In this document: positions 9,155-17,354 of the stretch, one piece after another
Layout of the letters: every line of letters starts with the position of its first letter
Position numbering within the stretch: the first letter of the stretch is position 1
NCBI RefSeq assembly: GCF_037969875.1
Contig: NZ_CP150218.1
Location: 5,084,001 to 5,148,000 of the forward strand
DNA length: 64,000 nt
Reading direction: 5' to 3'
DNA from: Paenibacillus sp. FSL R7-0337
GTDB taxonomy: Bacteria > Bacillota > Bacilli > Paenibacillales > Paenibacillaceae
Position numbers and translations under genes: made by a program
Notes under the pieces: model-generated
Databases searched by the model: none
Seen by the model: only the letters and a program-made list of their open reading frames with translations
What the model was told of the DNA's origin: nothing

Positions 9155-9184
9155 GAGGAACGCTGCGGCGTTCCCCTTTTTTTA
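9155..9184 (+). terminator. Intrinsic terminator after usp
   Basis: GGAACGC (9157-9163) pairs with GCGTTCC (9168-9174) around a four-base loop, with a long T run after it. Confidence 0.88.
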
Positions 9185-9220
9185 GGCGGATTAGCGGGAA
9201 TAAGATTTTCATTTATGCCC

Positions 9221-9265
9221 AAAAGCGAACAATTTGCAGACATGATATGACAATGTTCGTGTTTA
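9221..9265. promoter_or_regulatory. PurR-type PurBox pair
   Basis: Two inverted half-sites with CGAAC/GTTCG cores, AAAAGCGAACAATT (9221-9234) and AATGTTCGTGTTTA (9252-9265), are separated by 17 bases. This is the arrangement of the Bacillus subtilis PurR control site, and it lies just upstream of the purE promoter. PurR represses when PRPP is low. Confidence 0.75.
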
Positions 9266-9267
9266 AG

Positions 9268-9297
9268 TTGACATGATGTGTAGGGCGTTGTTAAACT
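9268..9297 (+). promoter_or_regulatory. Predicted pur operon promoter
   Basis: TTGACA (9268-9273) is followed 18 bases later by TAAACT (9292-9297). Transcription would begin near 9304, just before the riboswitch, and the PurBoxes lie directly upstream. Confidence 0.65.
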
Positions 9298-9311
9298 GAA
9301 TCTATGAAGAG

Positions 9312-9378
9312 CTCGTATAAAACCGGGGATAGGGCCCGGAAGTTTCTACCCGGTAACCGTAAATTGCCGGACTACGAG
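9312..9378 (+). ncRNA. Purine (guanine-type) riboswitch aptamer
   Basis: P1 is CTCGTA/TACGAG (9312-9317 with 9373-9378). The invariant junction GTTTCTACC (9342-9350) and the P3 loop ACCGTAAA are intact, and P2 is CCGGG/CCCGG-like. The specificity base is a C (9372) in GGACTACG, which pairs with guanine or hypoxanthine; adenine switches have T there. It controls the whole purEKBCSQLFMNHD operon. Confidence 0.95.
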
Positions 9379-9502
9379 GAAATAGGATAACTGGAACGAT
9401 AGCAGCTAGCCTCCCCGCAGACCGGGGCGGTGTTCCTGCATTCTCCTGCCTGTTAGAACGGGGAGAGTGCGGCTGCCAGGCGGTTATCACCTGATTCCTT
9501 TA

Positions 9503-9553
9503 GTAGTCCGGGTCCACCCGCAGCAGAATGCGTCTGGAGTCCGGGCTATTTTT
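9503..9553 (+). terminator. Riboswitch-controlled terminator/antiterminator
   Basis: TAGTCCGGGTCCA (9504-9516) pairs with TGGAGTCCGGGCTA (9535-9548) with one bulge, followed by TTTTT. The 5' arm, GTAGTCCGG (9503-9511), is also perfectly complementary to CCGGACTAC (9367-9375), the 3' side of the aptamer's P1. Without ligand the P1 strand would capture this arm (antitermination). With guanine bound, the terminator can form. Confidence 0.88.
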
Positions 9554-9638
9554 CACGGTTCATGCGGGAATTGGCAGGAAACGGGACACACTGAAATCAG
9601 AGAAATCTCTATAACGGAAATGGAAGGCTGGGTGAACG

Positions 9639-10124
9639 ATGTCTGTGCAAGTTGGTGTCATTATGGGCAGCAAATCGGACTATGAAACGATGCAGCATAC
9701 CTGTGAAGTGCTGGAGGAGCTGGATATAGCTTATGAGAAAAAGGTTGTCTCTGCACACCGCACACCGGATCTGATGTTCCGTTATGCCGAGGAGGCGGCG
9801 GAGCGCGGCCTGCGGGTCATTATCGCCGGAGCGGGCGGTGCGGCGCATCTGCCGGGTATGGTGGCTGCGAAGACCACGCTGCCGGTCATCGGTGTACCTG
9901 TGCAGTCGAAGGCCTTGAACGGCATGGATTCGCTGCTGTCGATTGTGCAGATGCCTGCGGGCATCCCGGTAGCGACAGTAGCCATCGGCCGCGCCGGAGC
10001 TATCAATGCGGGGCTGCTGGCGGCGCAGATCATCGGCGCCTTCGAGCCGGAGGTAGCGCAGCGGGTGCAGCTGCGGCGCGAGGCGACCCAGCGCGAGGTG
10101 TTGGAAAGCAGCGAGAGCCTATGA
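9639..10124 (+). CDS. purE: N5-carboxyaminoimidazole ribonucleotide mutase
   Basis: A 161-residue class I PurE. The N-terminus QVGVIMGSKSDYETM carries the nucleotide-binding GSxSD motif, followed by VVSAHRTPDLMFRYAEEA with the catalytic-region histidine and AGGAAHLPGMVAAKTTLPVIGVPV. It moves the carboxylate of N5-CAIR (made by PurK) to C4, in the cytosol. It is the first gene of the operon, about 85 bases after the riboswitch terminator. Its stop codon overlaps the purK start (ATGA), so the two are probably translationally coupled. Confidence 0.97.
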   Translation: MSVQVGVIMGSKSDYETMQHTCEVLEELDIAYEKKVVSAHRTPDLMFRYAEEAAERGLRVIIAGAGGAAHLPGMVAAKTTLPVIGVPVQSKALNGMDSLLSIVQMPAGIPVATVAIGRAGAINAGLLAAQIIGAFEPEVAQRVQLRREATQREVLESSESL

Positions 10125-11461
10125 GCCCGGAGGAGCTGAAAGCCGGACGGCTGGAGGGTGGCGCGGAGCAGGCTAAGGCTGGGCGAGGGATGAAGGCTGA
10201 AGGCGAAGCGGAAGGTGCCAGTGCCGGGGCGGTAAAGGCTGAAGGCAGAGCGGAAGCTGCCGGGGCTGAGGCACAGCGGGAAGAGACCGGGGCGCAGCCG
10301 CCACGGACGCTGCTGCCCGGCGCAACGATCGGCGTGCTCGGCGGCGGGCAGCTCGGGCGCATGATGGCGCTGTCCGGCAGCGCCATGGGCTACCGCTTCG
10401 TGGCGCTGGACCCAGCAAAGGATGCGCCGTGCGGACAGGTGACGCCGCAGATCACTGCGGCTTATAACGACCGGGACGCCGCGCGCGAGCTGGCACGGCG
10501 CTCGGACGTCATCACGTACGAGTTCGAGAACGTTGACGCGGGCGTAGCCGCGCTGCTGACGGAGGAATCGTACGTGCCGCAGGGCAGCGCGCTGCTGTAT
10601 ACGACACAGCACCGGCTGCGCGAGAAGGCGGCAATCGAGTCGGCGGGCGTGCCCGTTGCCCCGTACCGCAAGGTCGGCAGCCTGGCGGAGCTGGAAGCGG
10701 CGGCTGCCGACCTGGGCCTGCCCTGTGTGCTGAAGACAGCCACAGGGGGGTACGACGGCAAGGGACAAGCCGTCATCCGCAGGCCGGAAGAGCTGGCTGC
10801 AGCGTTACATCAGGTCGCGCCGGGGGTGCAAGCAGATATACCGGAGCTGGTGCTGGAGAAATTCATCACTTTTAAATGTGAGATTTCGGTCATCGCGGCC
10901 CGGAGCGCCTCGGGGGAGGTCAAGAGCTTCCCGCCTGCCGAGAACATTCATGTGGATAACATCCTGCATCTCTCGATTGTACCTGCGCGGGTGCCGGAGG
11001 AGATTCAACAGCGGGCCTGTGAGCTGGCCGAGCGGATTGTCTCCGGCATGGAGGCGGTCGGACTGCTGGCGGTTGAGATGTTCGTGACGGAGGATGGAGA
11101 ACTGTTCGTCAATGAGCTGGCGCCGCGGCCGCATAATTCCGGCCATTACACGATGGATGCCTGCGTGACCTCGCAGTTCGAGCAGCATGTGCGGGCCATC
11201 TGTAATCTGCCGCTGGGCGATACCTCGCTGCTTACTCCTGTGGTGATGGTGAATGTACTCGGCCAGCATCTGGAAGGAGCCGTTCGGGCAGCCTGCCGTG
11301 CGAATGAAGAAGTGAGCAGGCTTGGAGTATCACCCAAGCTTCATATATATGGCAAGACCGAGAGCACAACCGGCCGCAAAATGGGCCATATTAACCTGCT
11401 CTGCAAGGATACCGGTGACGGATTGTCCTGGGTAGAGCAAACTAACCTTTGGAGGAACTGA
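10121..11461 (+). CDS. purK: N5-carboxyaminoimidazole ribonucleotide synthase with an unusual N-terminal extension
   Basis: A 446-residue ATP-grasp enzyme that carboxylates AIR to N5-CAIR using ATP and bicarbonate. The normal PurK core begins only near residue 62 (TLLPGATIGVLGGGQLGRMMA). ATP-grasp features follow: CVLKTATGGYDGKGQAV, VLEKFITFKCEISVI and VNELAPRPHNSGHYTMDAC. The first ~60 residues are an Ala/Glu/Gly-rich low-complexity extension with an internal duplication. ATG 10121 overlaps the purE stop and has only a weak ribosome site; ATG 10190 is an alternative that still leaves about 40 extra residues. No start codon exists close to the core. Confidence 0.95.
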   Translation: MSPEELKAGRLEGGAEQAKAGRGMKAEGEAEGASAGAVKAEGRAEAAGAEAQREETGAQPPRTLLPGATIGVLGGGQLGRMMALSGSAMGYRFVALDPAKDAPCGQVTPQITAAYNDRDAARELARRSDVITYEFENVDAGVAALLTEESYVPQGSALLYTTQHRLREKAAIESAGVPVAPYRKVGSLAELEAAAADLGLPCVLKTATGGYDGKGQAVIRRPEELAAALHQVAPGVQADIPELVLEKFITFKCEISVIAARSASGEVKSFPPAENIHVDNILHLSIVPARVPEEIQQRACELAERIVSGMEAVGLLAVEMFVTEDGELFVNELAPRPHNSGHYTMDACVTSQFEQHVRAICNLPLGDTSLLTPVVMVNVLGQHLEGAVRAACRANEEVSRLGVSPKLHIYGKTESTTGRKMGHINLLCKDTGDGLSWVEQTNLWRN

Positions 11462-11467
11462 CAAGCT

Positions 11468-12763
11468 ATGATTGAACGTTACAGCAGACCTGAGATGCGG
11501 GCCATTTGGACCGAAGAGAATAAATTCAACGCGTGGCTGGAGGTTGAGATTTGCGCCTGTGAAGCGTGGGCCGAGCTGGGAGTGATCCCGCATGAGGATG
11601 CCGCGAAGCTGCGCAAGGATGCCAAATTCGATATCGCGCGGATTGATGAGATTGAGCTGGAGACGCGCCATGATGTGATTGCTTTTACCCGTGCGGTATC
11701 CGAGAGTCTGGGAGCAGAGCGCAAATGGGTGCATTACGGACTAACCTCGACAGATGTGGTCGATACGGCGCTGGGTTATCTGCTGCGTCAGGCCAACGAG
11801 ATTCTGGAGCAGGATATTATCCGGTTCATTGAGATTCTAAAAGACAAAGCTATCGCCTACAAGGATACCCCGATGATGGGCCGTACCCATGGCGTACATG
11901 CAGAGCCCACAACATTCGGCCTGAAGATGGCACTGTGGTATGAGGAAATGAAGCGGAACCTGGAGCGCTTCCGTCATGCGGCGGACGGCGTGCAATTCGG
12001 CAAAATCTCCGGGGCGGTCGGTACTTATGCCAACATCGACCCGTTCGTTGAAGAATTCGTCTGCCGTAAGCTGGGCACCAGCCCGGCTCCGATCTCCACG
12101 CAGACCTTGCAGCGTGACCGTCATGCAGAGTATATGGCGGCGCTGGCGCTGGTTGCCACTTCCCTGGACAAGTTCGCTACCGAGATCCGCGCTTTGCAGA
12201 AGAGTGAGATCCGCGAGGTGGAGGAGGCTTTTGCCAAGGGTCAAAAGGGTTCGTCCGCGATGCCGCACAAGCGCAACCCGATCGGCTGCGAGAACATCTC
12301 TGGCCTGTCGCGTGTCATCCGCGGCCATATGATGACAGCTTACGAGAACGTGCCGCTGTGGCATGAACGTGATATTTCGCATTCTTCCGTAGAACGGATC
12401 ATCCTGCCGGATGCGACCATGCTGCTGAACTACATGCTGAACCGCTTCGGCAACATCGTGAAGAACCTGACTGTATTCCCTGAAAATATGAAGCGCAACA
12501 TGAACCGTACCTTCGGGGTTCCGTTCTCCGGCCGCATCCTGACCAAACTGATCGACAAGGGCTTCAGCCGCGAGCAGGCGTACGACACCGTGCAGCCGCG
12601 TGCGATGCAGGCCTGGGAGGAACAGACCCAGTTCCGTGACATCGTGGAAGCCACCCCAGAAATCACAGCCGTGCTTAGCGCGGAGGAGATCGAGGATGCG
12701 TTCAACCCTTCCTGGCATCTCAAGCATGTGGACACCATCTTCCGCAAGCTGGAACTGATCTAA
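11468..12763 (+). CDS. purB: Adenylosuccinate lyase
   Basis: A 431-residue member of the fumarase/aspartase superfamily, the normal length for Bacillus PurB. It shows the family signature GSSAMPHKRNPIGCEN (about residues 262-277) with the mobile-loop serines, plus MMGRTHGVHAEPTTFG and HYGLTSTDVVDTALGY. It catalyses two steps: SAICAR to AICAR and adenylosuccinate to AMP, each releasing fumarate. GGAGG lies six to ten bases before ATG 11468. Unlike in B. subtilis, a 375-base non-coding gap with a repeat element separates it from purC. Confidence 0.97.
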   Translation: MIERYSRPEMRAIWTEENKFNAWLEVEICACEAWAELGVIPHEDAAKLRKDAKFDIARIDEIELETRHDVIAFTRAVSESLGAERKWVHYGLTSTDVVDTALGYLLRQANEILEQDIIRFIEILKDKAIAYKDTPMMGRTHGVHAEPTTFGLKMALWYEEMKRNLERFRHAADGVQFGKISGAVGTYANIDPFVEEFVCRKLGTSPAPISTQTLQRDRHAEYMAALALVATSLDKFATEIRALQKSEIREVEEAFAKGQKGSSAMPHKRNPIGCENISGLSRVIRGHMMTAYENVPLWHERDISHSSVERIILPDATMLLNYMLNRFGNIVKNLTVFPENMKRNMNRTFGVPFSGRILTKLIDKGFSREQAYDTVQPRAMQAWEEQTQFRDIVEATPEITAVLSAEEIEDAFNPSWHLKHVDTIFRKLELI

Positions 12764-12891
12764 TTTATAAAAAAGGTAAGTCAGTGGTGAAGGGATGAGC
12801 TGGAGAAGATATGGCGGAGCGGTGGGAAGTTGTGGTTCTGGAGTGTAAGCGACAGGGGCACACGATTAGACATTGGGGTTAAAGGAGGAAC

Positions 12892-13031
12892 GGAGAGGAA
12901 TTTTGGAACTGGAAGAAGCGTTAGCGTTCGCCTTTATCCTCGGATTTCTACCGCGATCAGCGGTCCAAAATCAGGAAATCTGAGGATAACAGCGATCGGA
13001 AGTCCAAAACTTCCCGCAGTGACCCTATTAA
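12892..13031 (+). repeat. Dispersed stem-loop repeat, family A, copy 1 (purB-purC gap)
   Basis: This shares GGAGAGGAATTTTGGAACTG and most of the following 120 bases with 19283-19433. It folds as nested stems: TCGC/GCGA (12928-12931 with 12992-12995), a 15-bp arm 12934-12948 with 12975-12989 (one G-T), and CCGC/GCGG (12951-12954 with 12960-12963). The gap 12764-13138 holds no convincing gene; open frames across it lack ribosome sites. Confidence 0.85.
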
Positions 13032-13138
13032 CCCGAAGGAGTAATTCAGTCCGTTTAAGCGAAGCGACGGAATCTCAGCGCCCCAGTCGCTTTTAGCCCA
13101 AATATATGCAAGATCATTTGTTCAAGGGAGGAAAGGTC

Positions 13139-14029
13139 ATGACACACCTAGCCGTATCCACTGCCGTGGAACTAGTAAATGCGCCGCTGCTCTACAAAGG
13201 CAAGGTTCGTGAGCTGTATGATTTGGGGGATGAGATACTGATCGTGGTGACAGACCGGATCTCTGCATTCGACTATGTGCTGGACCCGGCGGTTCCAGAC
13301 AAGGGCAATGTACTGAACCGGCTCAGCGCCTTCTGGTTCGGCCAGACCCGGGAGCTGATCGAGAACCATGTGGTGCATATCGAGGTGGACAAGCTCGGAG
13401 ATATTGTGAAGGACCGTGAAGCGCTGAAGAACCGGATCATGGTCGTACGCAAAGCCGAGCGGATTGACATCGAATGCGTCGTGCGCGGCTGCATTACAGG
13501 CGGCGGCTGGCGGCAGTACCAGGAGACCGGTCAAGTCAACGGCATTGAGCTGCCCAAGGGACTGCGGAAAAATGCGGTGCTGGCGGAGCCGATTTTCACA
13601 CCTGCGGCTAAGAATGATGTTGGTCACGATGAAGACATTCCGTTCGGGCAGATGCAGGAGCAGATCGGCGCAGAGCTTGCGCTGGAGCTGAAGGAGAAGA
13701 GCCTGAAGCTGTTCGCTTTTGCCAGAGCTTATTGTGAAGAACGCGGTATCATCCTCGCCGATTGCAAATTCGAGTTCGGACTGCTGGATGGTAAGGTGAT
13801 TCTGATCGATGAGATCTTCACGCCGGATGCTTCCCGCTTCTGGGCCAAGGACAAATATGCACTGGATATCGAGATCGACAGCATGGATAAGGAGCCGGTT
13901 CGCACGTACCTGTCAGCCTCCTCCTGGGACAAAAACAGTACGCCGGACCCGTTGCCGGCTGAGGTAGTCGAGGAGACGTCGCGCCGGTACCTGGATATTT
14001 ATCACCGTCTTACCGGGAAGTCGTTGTAG
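13139..14029 (+). CDS. purC: SAICAR synthetase (phosphoribosylaminoimidazole-succinocarboxamide synthase)
   Basis: A 296-residue PurC that joins aspartate to CAIR using ATP. Motifs include LLYKGKVRELYDLGDEILIVVTDRISAFD (nucleotide-binding glycine-containing strand and DRISAFD), VVRGCITGGGWRQY, and the C-terminal ILIDEIFTPDASRFW. An upstream ATG at 13106 would add eleven residues, but GGGAGGAAAG at 13127-13136 points to ATG 13139. It follows a repeat-bearing gap and is itself followed by a 160-base gap before purS. Confidence 0.96.
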   Translation: MTHLAVSTAVELVNAPLLYKGKVRELYDLGDEILIVVTDRISAFDYVLDPAVPDKGNVLNRLSAFWFGQTRELIENHVVHIEVDKLGDIVKDREALKNRIMVVRKAERIDIECVVRGCITGGGWRQYQETGQVNGIELPKGLRKNAVLAEPIFTPAAKNDVGHDEDIPFGQMQEQIGAELALELKEKSLKLFAFARAYCEERGIILADCKFEFGLLDGKVILIDEIFTPDASRFWAKDKYALDIEIDSMDKEPVRTYLSASSWDKNSTPDPLPAEVVEETSRRYLDIYHRLTGKSL

Positions 14030-14040
14030 GATGGCGTAAA

Positions 14041-14140
14041 ATGCAGATTTTCATAGAAATAGCTGTACGAAATACAACTAAAGCTAATTTTGCAGGGAAT
14101 ATTGAGAATATAGTTGTACATTATGCAGTTAAGCAAGCTG
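14041..14140 (+). other. Palindromic element in the purC-purS gap
   Basis: The 160-base gap contains an interrupted inverted repeat built on ATACAACTA (near 14080) and TAGTTGTA (near 14118), with flanking GCAGATTTT / GCAGGG / GCAGTT motifs. There is no T run and no open frame. It may be another small dispersed element; no second copy is obvious in this window. Confidence 0.4.
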
Positions 14141-14189
14141 CCAGTAAGCCTAATTCAGTTCATTAAATTCTAGGAGGAACTACAAGCGT

Positions 14190-14435
14190 ATGTTAAAAGC
14201 GACAGTCTACGTCACCATTAAGAAAAGCGTGCTCGACCCTCAGGGAGTTGCCGTGCAGGGTGCCCTGCATTCCGTTGGATTCCAGGAAGTTGAAAGTCTG
14301 CGGATCGGCAAGTATATGGAGCTGACCCTCGATACGGATAACCGCGCAGAAGCGGAAGGACGCCTGAAGGAAATGTGCGAGAAGCTGCTGGCCAACACGG
14401 TGATCGAGGATTACCGCTACGAATTGGAGGACTAA
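14190..14435 (+). CDS. purS: FGAM synthase subunit PurS
   Basis: An 81-residue PurS. It starts LKATVYVTIKKSVLDPQGVAVQGALHSVGF, the family hallmark, and ends in the usual acidic tail YRYELED. It forms the ammonia-channelling bridge between PurQ (glutaminase) and PurL (synthetase) in the formylglycinamide ribonucleotide amidotransferase complex. AGGAGGA precedes the start by nine bases. The purQ start follows five bases after the stop, consistent with balanced synthesis. Confidence 0.96.
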   Translation: MLKATVYVTIKKSVLDPQGVAVQGALHSVGFQEVESLRIGKYMELTLDTDNRAEAEGRLKEMCEKLLANTVIEDYRYELED

Positions 14436-14440
14436 ACGTC

Positions 14441-15130
14441 ATGAAATTTGCTGTACTTGTCTTTCCAGGCTCCAATTGTGACATTGACTGCTACAAGGCA
14501 GTAGAAGACAGCCTCGGCGAACCAGTAGATTATGTATGGCATACAGCGACAGACCTGTCGGCGTATGACTGCATCCTCGTGCCAGGCGGCTTCTCTTATG
14601 GTGACTATCTGCGCTGCGGCGCAATCTCCCGGTTCGCTCCGGTAATGGCTGAAGTGGCTAAGGCGGCAGAGCAAGGCAAATTCGTGCTTGGCATCTGCAA
14701 CGGGTTCCAGATTCTGACTGAAGCGGGTCTCCTGCCGGGCGCGCTGCGCCGCAACATGTCGATGAAGTTCCGTTGTCATGACACGGTGCTTAAGGTCATT
14801 AATAACACAACCCCGTTTACTATTGACTATGCGAAGGATGAAGAGATCGTCATCCCTATCGCGCATGGCGAAGGCAATTACTATTGTGATGAAGAGACGC
14901 TCGCAGAGCTTCAAGCGAATAACCAGATCGTATTCACCTACAGTGACAACCCGAACGGTTCGGTGGCCGATATTGCCGGAGTCAGTAATAGGGCGGGCAA
15001 TGTAGTCGGCATGATGCCTCACCCGGAGCGTGCAGCGAATAGCCTGCTGGGATCGGAAGACGGCAAACGGATGTTCACATCCATTCTCAAGACATGGAGG
15101 GATCGTTATGACGCAGCAAGTATCCGCTAA
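14441..15130 (+). CDS. purQ: FGAM synthase glutaminase subunit PurQ
   Basis: A 229-residue class I glutamine amidotransferase. It shows FPGSNCDIDCYKAV at the start and the nucleophile elbow FVLGICNGFQILTEAGLLPG, whose cysteine attacks glutamine. The catalytic His-Glu pair is near the end in GMMPHPERAA. It supplies ammonia to PurL through PurS. The ribosome site GGAGG (14426-14430) lies inside the purS 3' end and fixes ATG 14441. An in-frame extension further upstream overlaps purS and is not likely used. Confidence 0.97.
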   Translation: MKFAVLVFPGSNCDIDCYKAVEDSLGEPVDYVWHTATDLSAYDCILVPGGFSYGDYLRCGAISRFAPVMAEVAKAAEQGKFVLGICNGFQILTEAGLLPGALRRNMSMKFRCHDTVLKVINNTTPFTIDYAKDEEIVIPIAHGEGNYYCDEETLAELQANNQIVFTYSDNPNGSVADIAGVSNRAGNVVGMMPHPERAANSLLGSEDGKRMFTSILKTWRDRYDAASIR

Positions 15131-17354
15131 GGAGCCGACCGCAGAGCAGATCGCGGAGCAGAAAATCTACAGTCAGTTCGGTGTATCAGACAGCGAATAT
15201 GAGCTCATTACCTCCTTCATGGGACGTAAGCCCAACTATACAGAAATCGGTGTGTTCAGCGTCATGTGGTCTGAGCACTGTGCATATAAGAACTCCAAGC
15301 CGCTGCTGAGCCGTTTCCCGACAAGCGGACCGAAGGTGCTGATGGGACCGGGTGAAGGCGCGGGCATCGTGGACATCGGTGATAACCAGGCCGTTGTCTT
15401 CAAAATCGAAAGCCACAACCATCCGTCGGCGGTAGAGCCTTATCAGGGCGCGGCGACCGGGGTGGGCGGGATTATCCGCGATATTTTCTCCATGGGAGCA
15501 AGACCGGTGGCCTTGCTGAACTCCTTGCGCTTCGGGAAGCTGGAAAGTGACCGGGTTAAATACCTGTTCGAGCATGTCGTGTCCGGGATTGCAGGCTACG
15601 GCAACTGTATCGGCATCCCTACTGTCGGCGGGGAAATTATGTTCGACAACAGCTATGACGGGAATCCGCTGGTGAACGCGATGTGTGTCGGTCTGATTGA
15701 TCATGACAAAATCCAGCGCGGCGTTGCCAAAGGGGTGGGCAACCCTGTCTTCTACGTAGGTCCGCCTACTGGCCGTGACGGGATTCACGGTGCGACCTTT
15801 GCCTCTGTGGAACTGAGCGAAGAATCCGAAGCTAAGAAGACAGCGGTTCAGGTCGGCGATCCGTTCATGGAGAAGCTGGTAATGGAATCCTGCCTGGAGC
15901 TGATCGACAGCGGCATCGTCCTCGGCATTCAGGATATGGGCGCAGCCGGACTGACCTGCTCCAGCGCGGAAATGGCGAGCAAGGCAGGCAACGGTCTGGA
16001 GCTCTATCTGGATCAGGTGCCGCAGCGTGAAGACGGGATGACCCCGTATGAGATGATGCTCTCGGAATCCCAGGAGCGGATGCTGTTCGTGGTGGAGCCT
16101 AAGGATGAGGCTCAGGCCCAGGAAATCTTCGATCGTTGGGGCGTCATCTGCCGCAAGGTGGGTAAGGTGACCGATGACGGCCGCCTGAAGCTGTTCCATC
16201 ACGGTGAAGTAGTAGGCGATATGCCGGTGAAGGCGCTGGTGGATGAATGCCCTATTTATAACAAACCATCGGCAGTTCCTGCTTATTATGAGGAGAATGC
16301 CTCGGTAGATACGCTCCGTTATGAAGAAGTTACCGATCTGGGCGGCGCTTTGCGTACCGTACTGGGTTCGCCTACGGTAGCAAGCAAAGCATGGGTGTAC
16401 AACCAATATGATTACATGGTACGCACCAGTACTGCGGTTCGTCCGGGTTCCGATGCGGCAGTGGTAACCATTCATGGCACCCGCAAAGGTCTGGCCATGA
16501 CGACTGACTGCAACGGCCGTTATGTCTATCTGGACCCTGAAGTGGGCGGACGCATTGCTGTCAGCGAAGCGGCGCGCAACATCGTTTGCTCCGGTGCCCA
16601 GCCGCTGGCGATTACGGACAACCTGAACTTCGGAAGTCCGGAGAAGCCGGAGATCTTCTGGCAGATGGAACGGGCGGTAGACGGTATGGCGGAAGCTTGC
16701 CGGGTGCTGGATACGCCGGTTATCGGCGGGAATGTCAGCCTGTATAACGAGAATGCCTCCGGGTCCATCTACCCGACACCTGTTGTTGGCATGGTCGGTC
16801 TCATTGAAGATACGGATCACATTACAACCCAGGCCTTCAAGCAGGAAGGCGATGCTGTACTGCTGCTGGGCGTGACGAAGGCAGAGCTGGGCGGCAGTGA
16901 ATTCCAGTATGCCGTTCACGGCGTGACCGAAGGCCGTCCGCCGGCGCTGGACTTGGCGACAGAGCGCAAGCTGCTGGATGCCGTACTCGCTGCCATCCGC
17001 AGCGGTCGGGTGCGCTCGGCGCATGACCTGTCTGAAGGCGGTCTGGCCGGAGCACTGGCAGAGAGCTGCATCAGCGGCAGCATCGGCGCGAATATCGAAC
17101 TGTCTGCGGGCGGATTACGCCCGGATGTGGCGCTGTTCAGCGAGAGCCAGTCCCGTATTATCCTGACTTCCGCGCCTGAGCATGCAGAGGAGCTGAAGGC
17201 GGCAGTTGCCGCATACGGCGTGCCTGTAGAGATCATTGGAACCGTGGGCGGAGAGCGCCTGCGCGTTACACTGGACGGCTCGTCTGCACTGGATGAAGCT
17301 GTTACCGAACTCAAGACCATTTGGGAGGATGCTATTCCATGTCTGATGAAATAA
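15108..17354 (+). CDS. purL: FGAM synthase subunit PurL (small type)
   Basis: A 748-residue small-type PurL with the duplicated PurM-like ATP-binding fold. Motifs include VMWSEHCAYKNSKPLL, GEGAGIVDIGDNQAVVFKIESHNHPS and a second half with NLNFGSPEKPEIFWQM and GGNVSLYNE. It converts FGAR to FGAM with ATP and PurQ-derived ammonia. The start ATG 15108 overlaps the purQ end by 23 bases and has TGGAGGGA just upstream. The longer frame from 15030 lies inside purQ and is rejected. Confidence 0.97.
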   Translation: MTQQVSAKEPTAEQIAEQKIYSQFGVSDSEYELITSFMGRKPNYTEIGVFSVMWSEHCAYKNSKPLLSRFPTSGPKVLMGPGEGAGIVDIGDNQAVVFKIESHNHPSAVEPYQGAATGVGGIIRDIFSMGARPVALLNSLRFGKLESDRVKYLFEHVVSGIAGYGNCIGIPTVGGEIMFDNSYDGNPLVNAMCVGLIDHDKIQRGVAKGVGNPVFYVGPPTGRDGIHGATFASVELSEESEAKKTAVQVGDPFMEKLVMESCLELIDSGIVLGIQDMGAAGLTCSSAEMASKAGNGLELYLDQVPQREDGMTPYEMMLSESQERMLFVVEPKDEAQAQEIFDRWGVICRKVGKVTDDGRLKLFHHGEVVGDMPVKALVDECPIYNKPSAVPAYYEENASVDTLRYEEVTDLGGALRTVLGSPTVASKAWVYNQYDYMVRTSTAVRPGSDAAVVTIHGTRKGLAMTTDCNGRYVYLDPEVGGRIAVSEAARNIVCSGAQPLAITDNLNFGSPEKPEIFWQMERAVDGMAEACRVLDTPVIGGNVSLYNENASGSIYPTPVVGMVGLIEDTDHITTQAFKQEGDAVLLLGVTKAELGGSEFQYAVHGVTEGRPPALDLATERKLLDAVLAAIRSGRVRSAHDLSEGGLAGALAESCISGSIGANIELSAGGLRPDVALFSESQSRIILTSAPEHAEELKAAVAAYGVPVEIIGTVGGERLRVTLDGSSALDEAVTELKTIWEDAIPCLMK

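Noticed and set aside
9782..10768. A 328-codon minus-strand frame over purE/purK
   Set aside because: It is antisense to two clear enzymes in a very GC-rich stretch. Its composition is that of a shadow frame and it has no ribosome site.
12830..13096. An 88-codon frame in the purB-purC gap
   Set aside because: It runs through the family A stem-loop repeat, has no ribosome site, and the other copy of the repeat does not keep the same frame.
15186..17024. A 612-codon minus-strand frame antisense to purL
   Set aside because: It is a long antisense shadow of a conserved gene. The translation shows no recognisable domain and is His/Arg/Gln-rich, as expected from reverse reading of biased codons.
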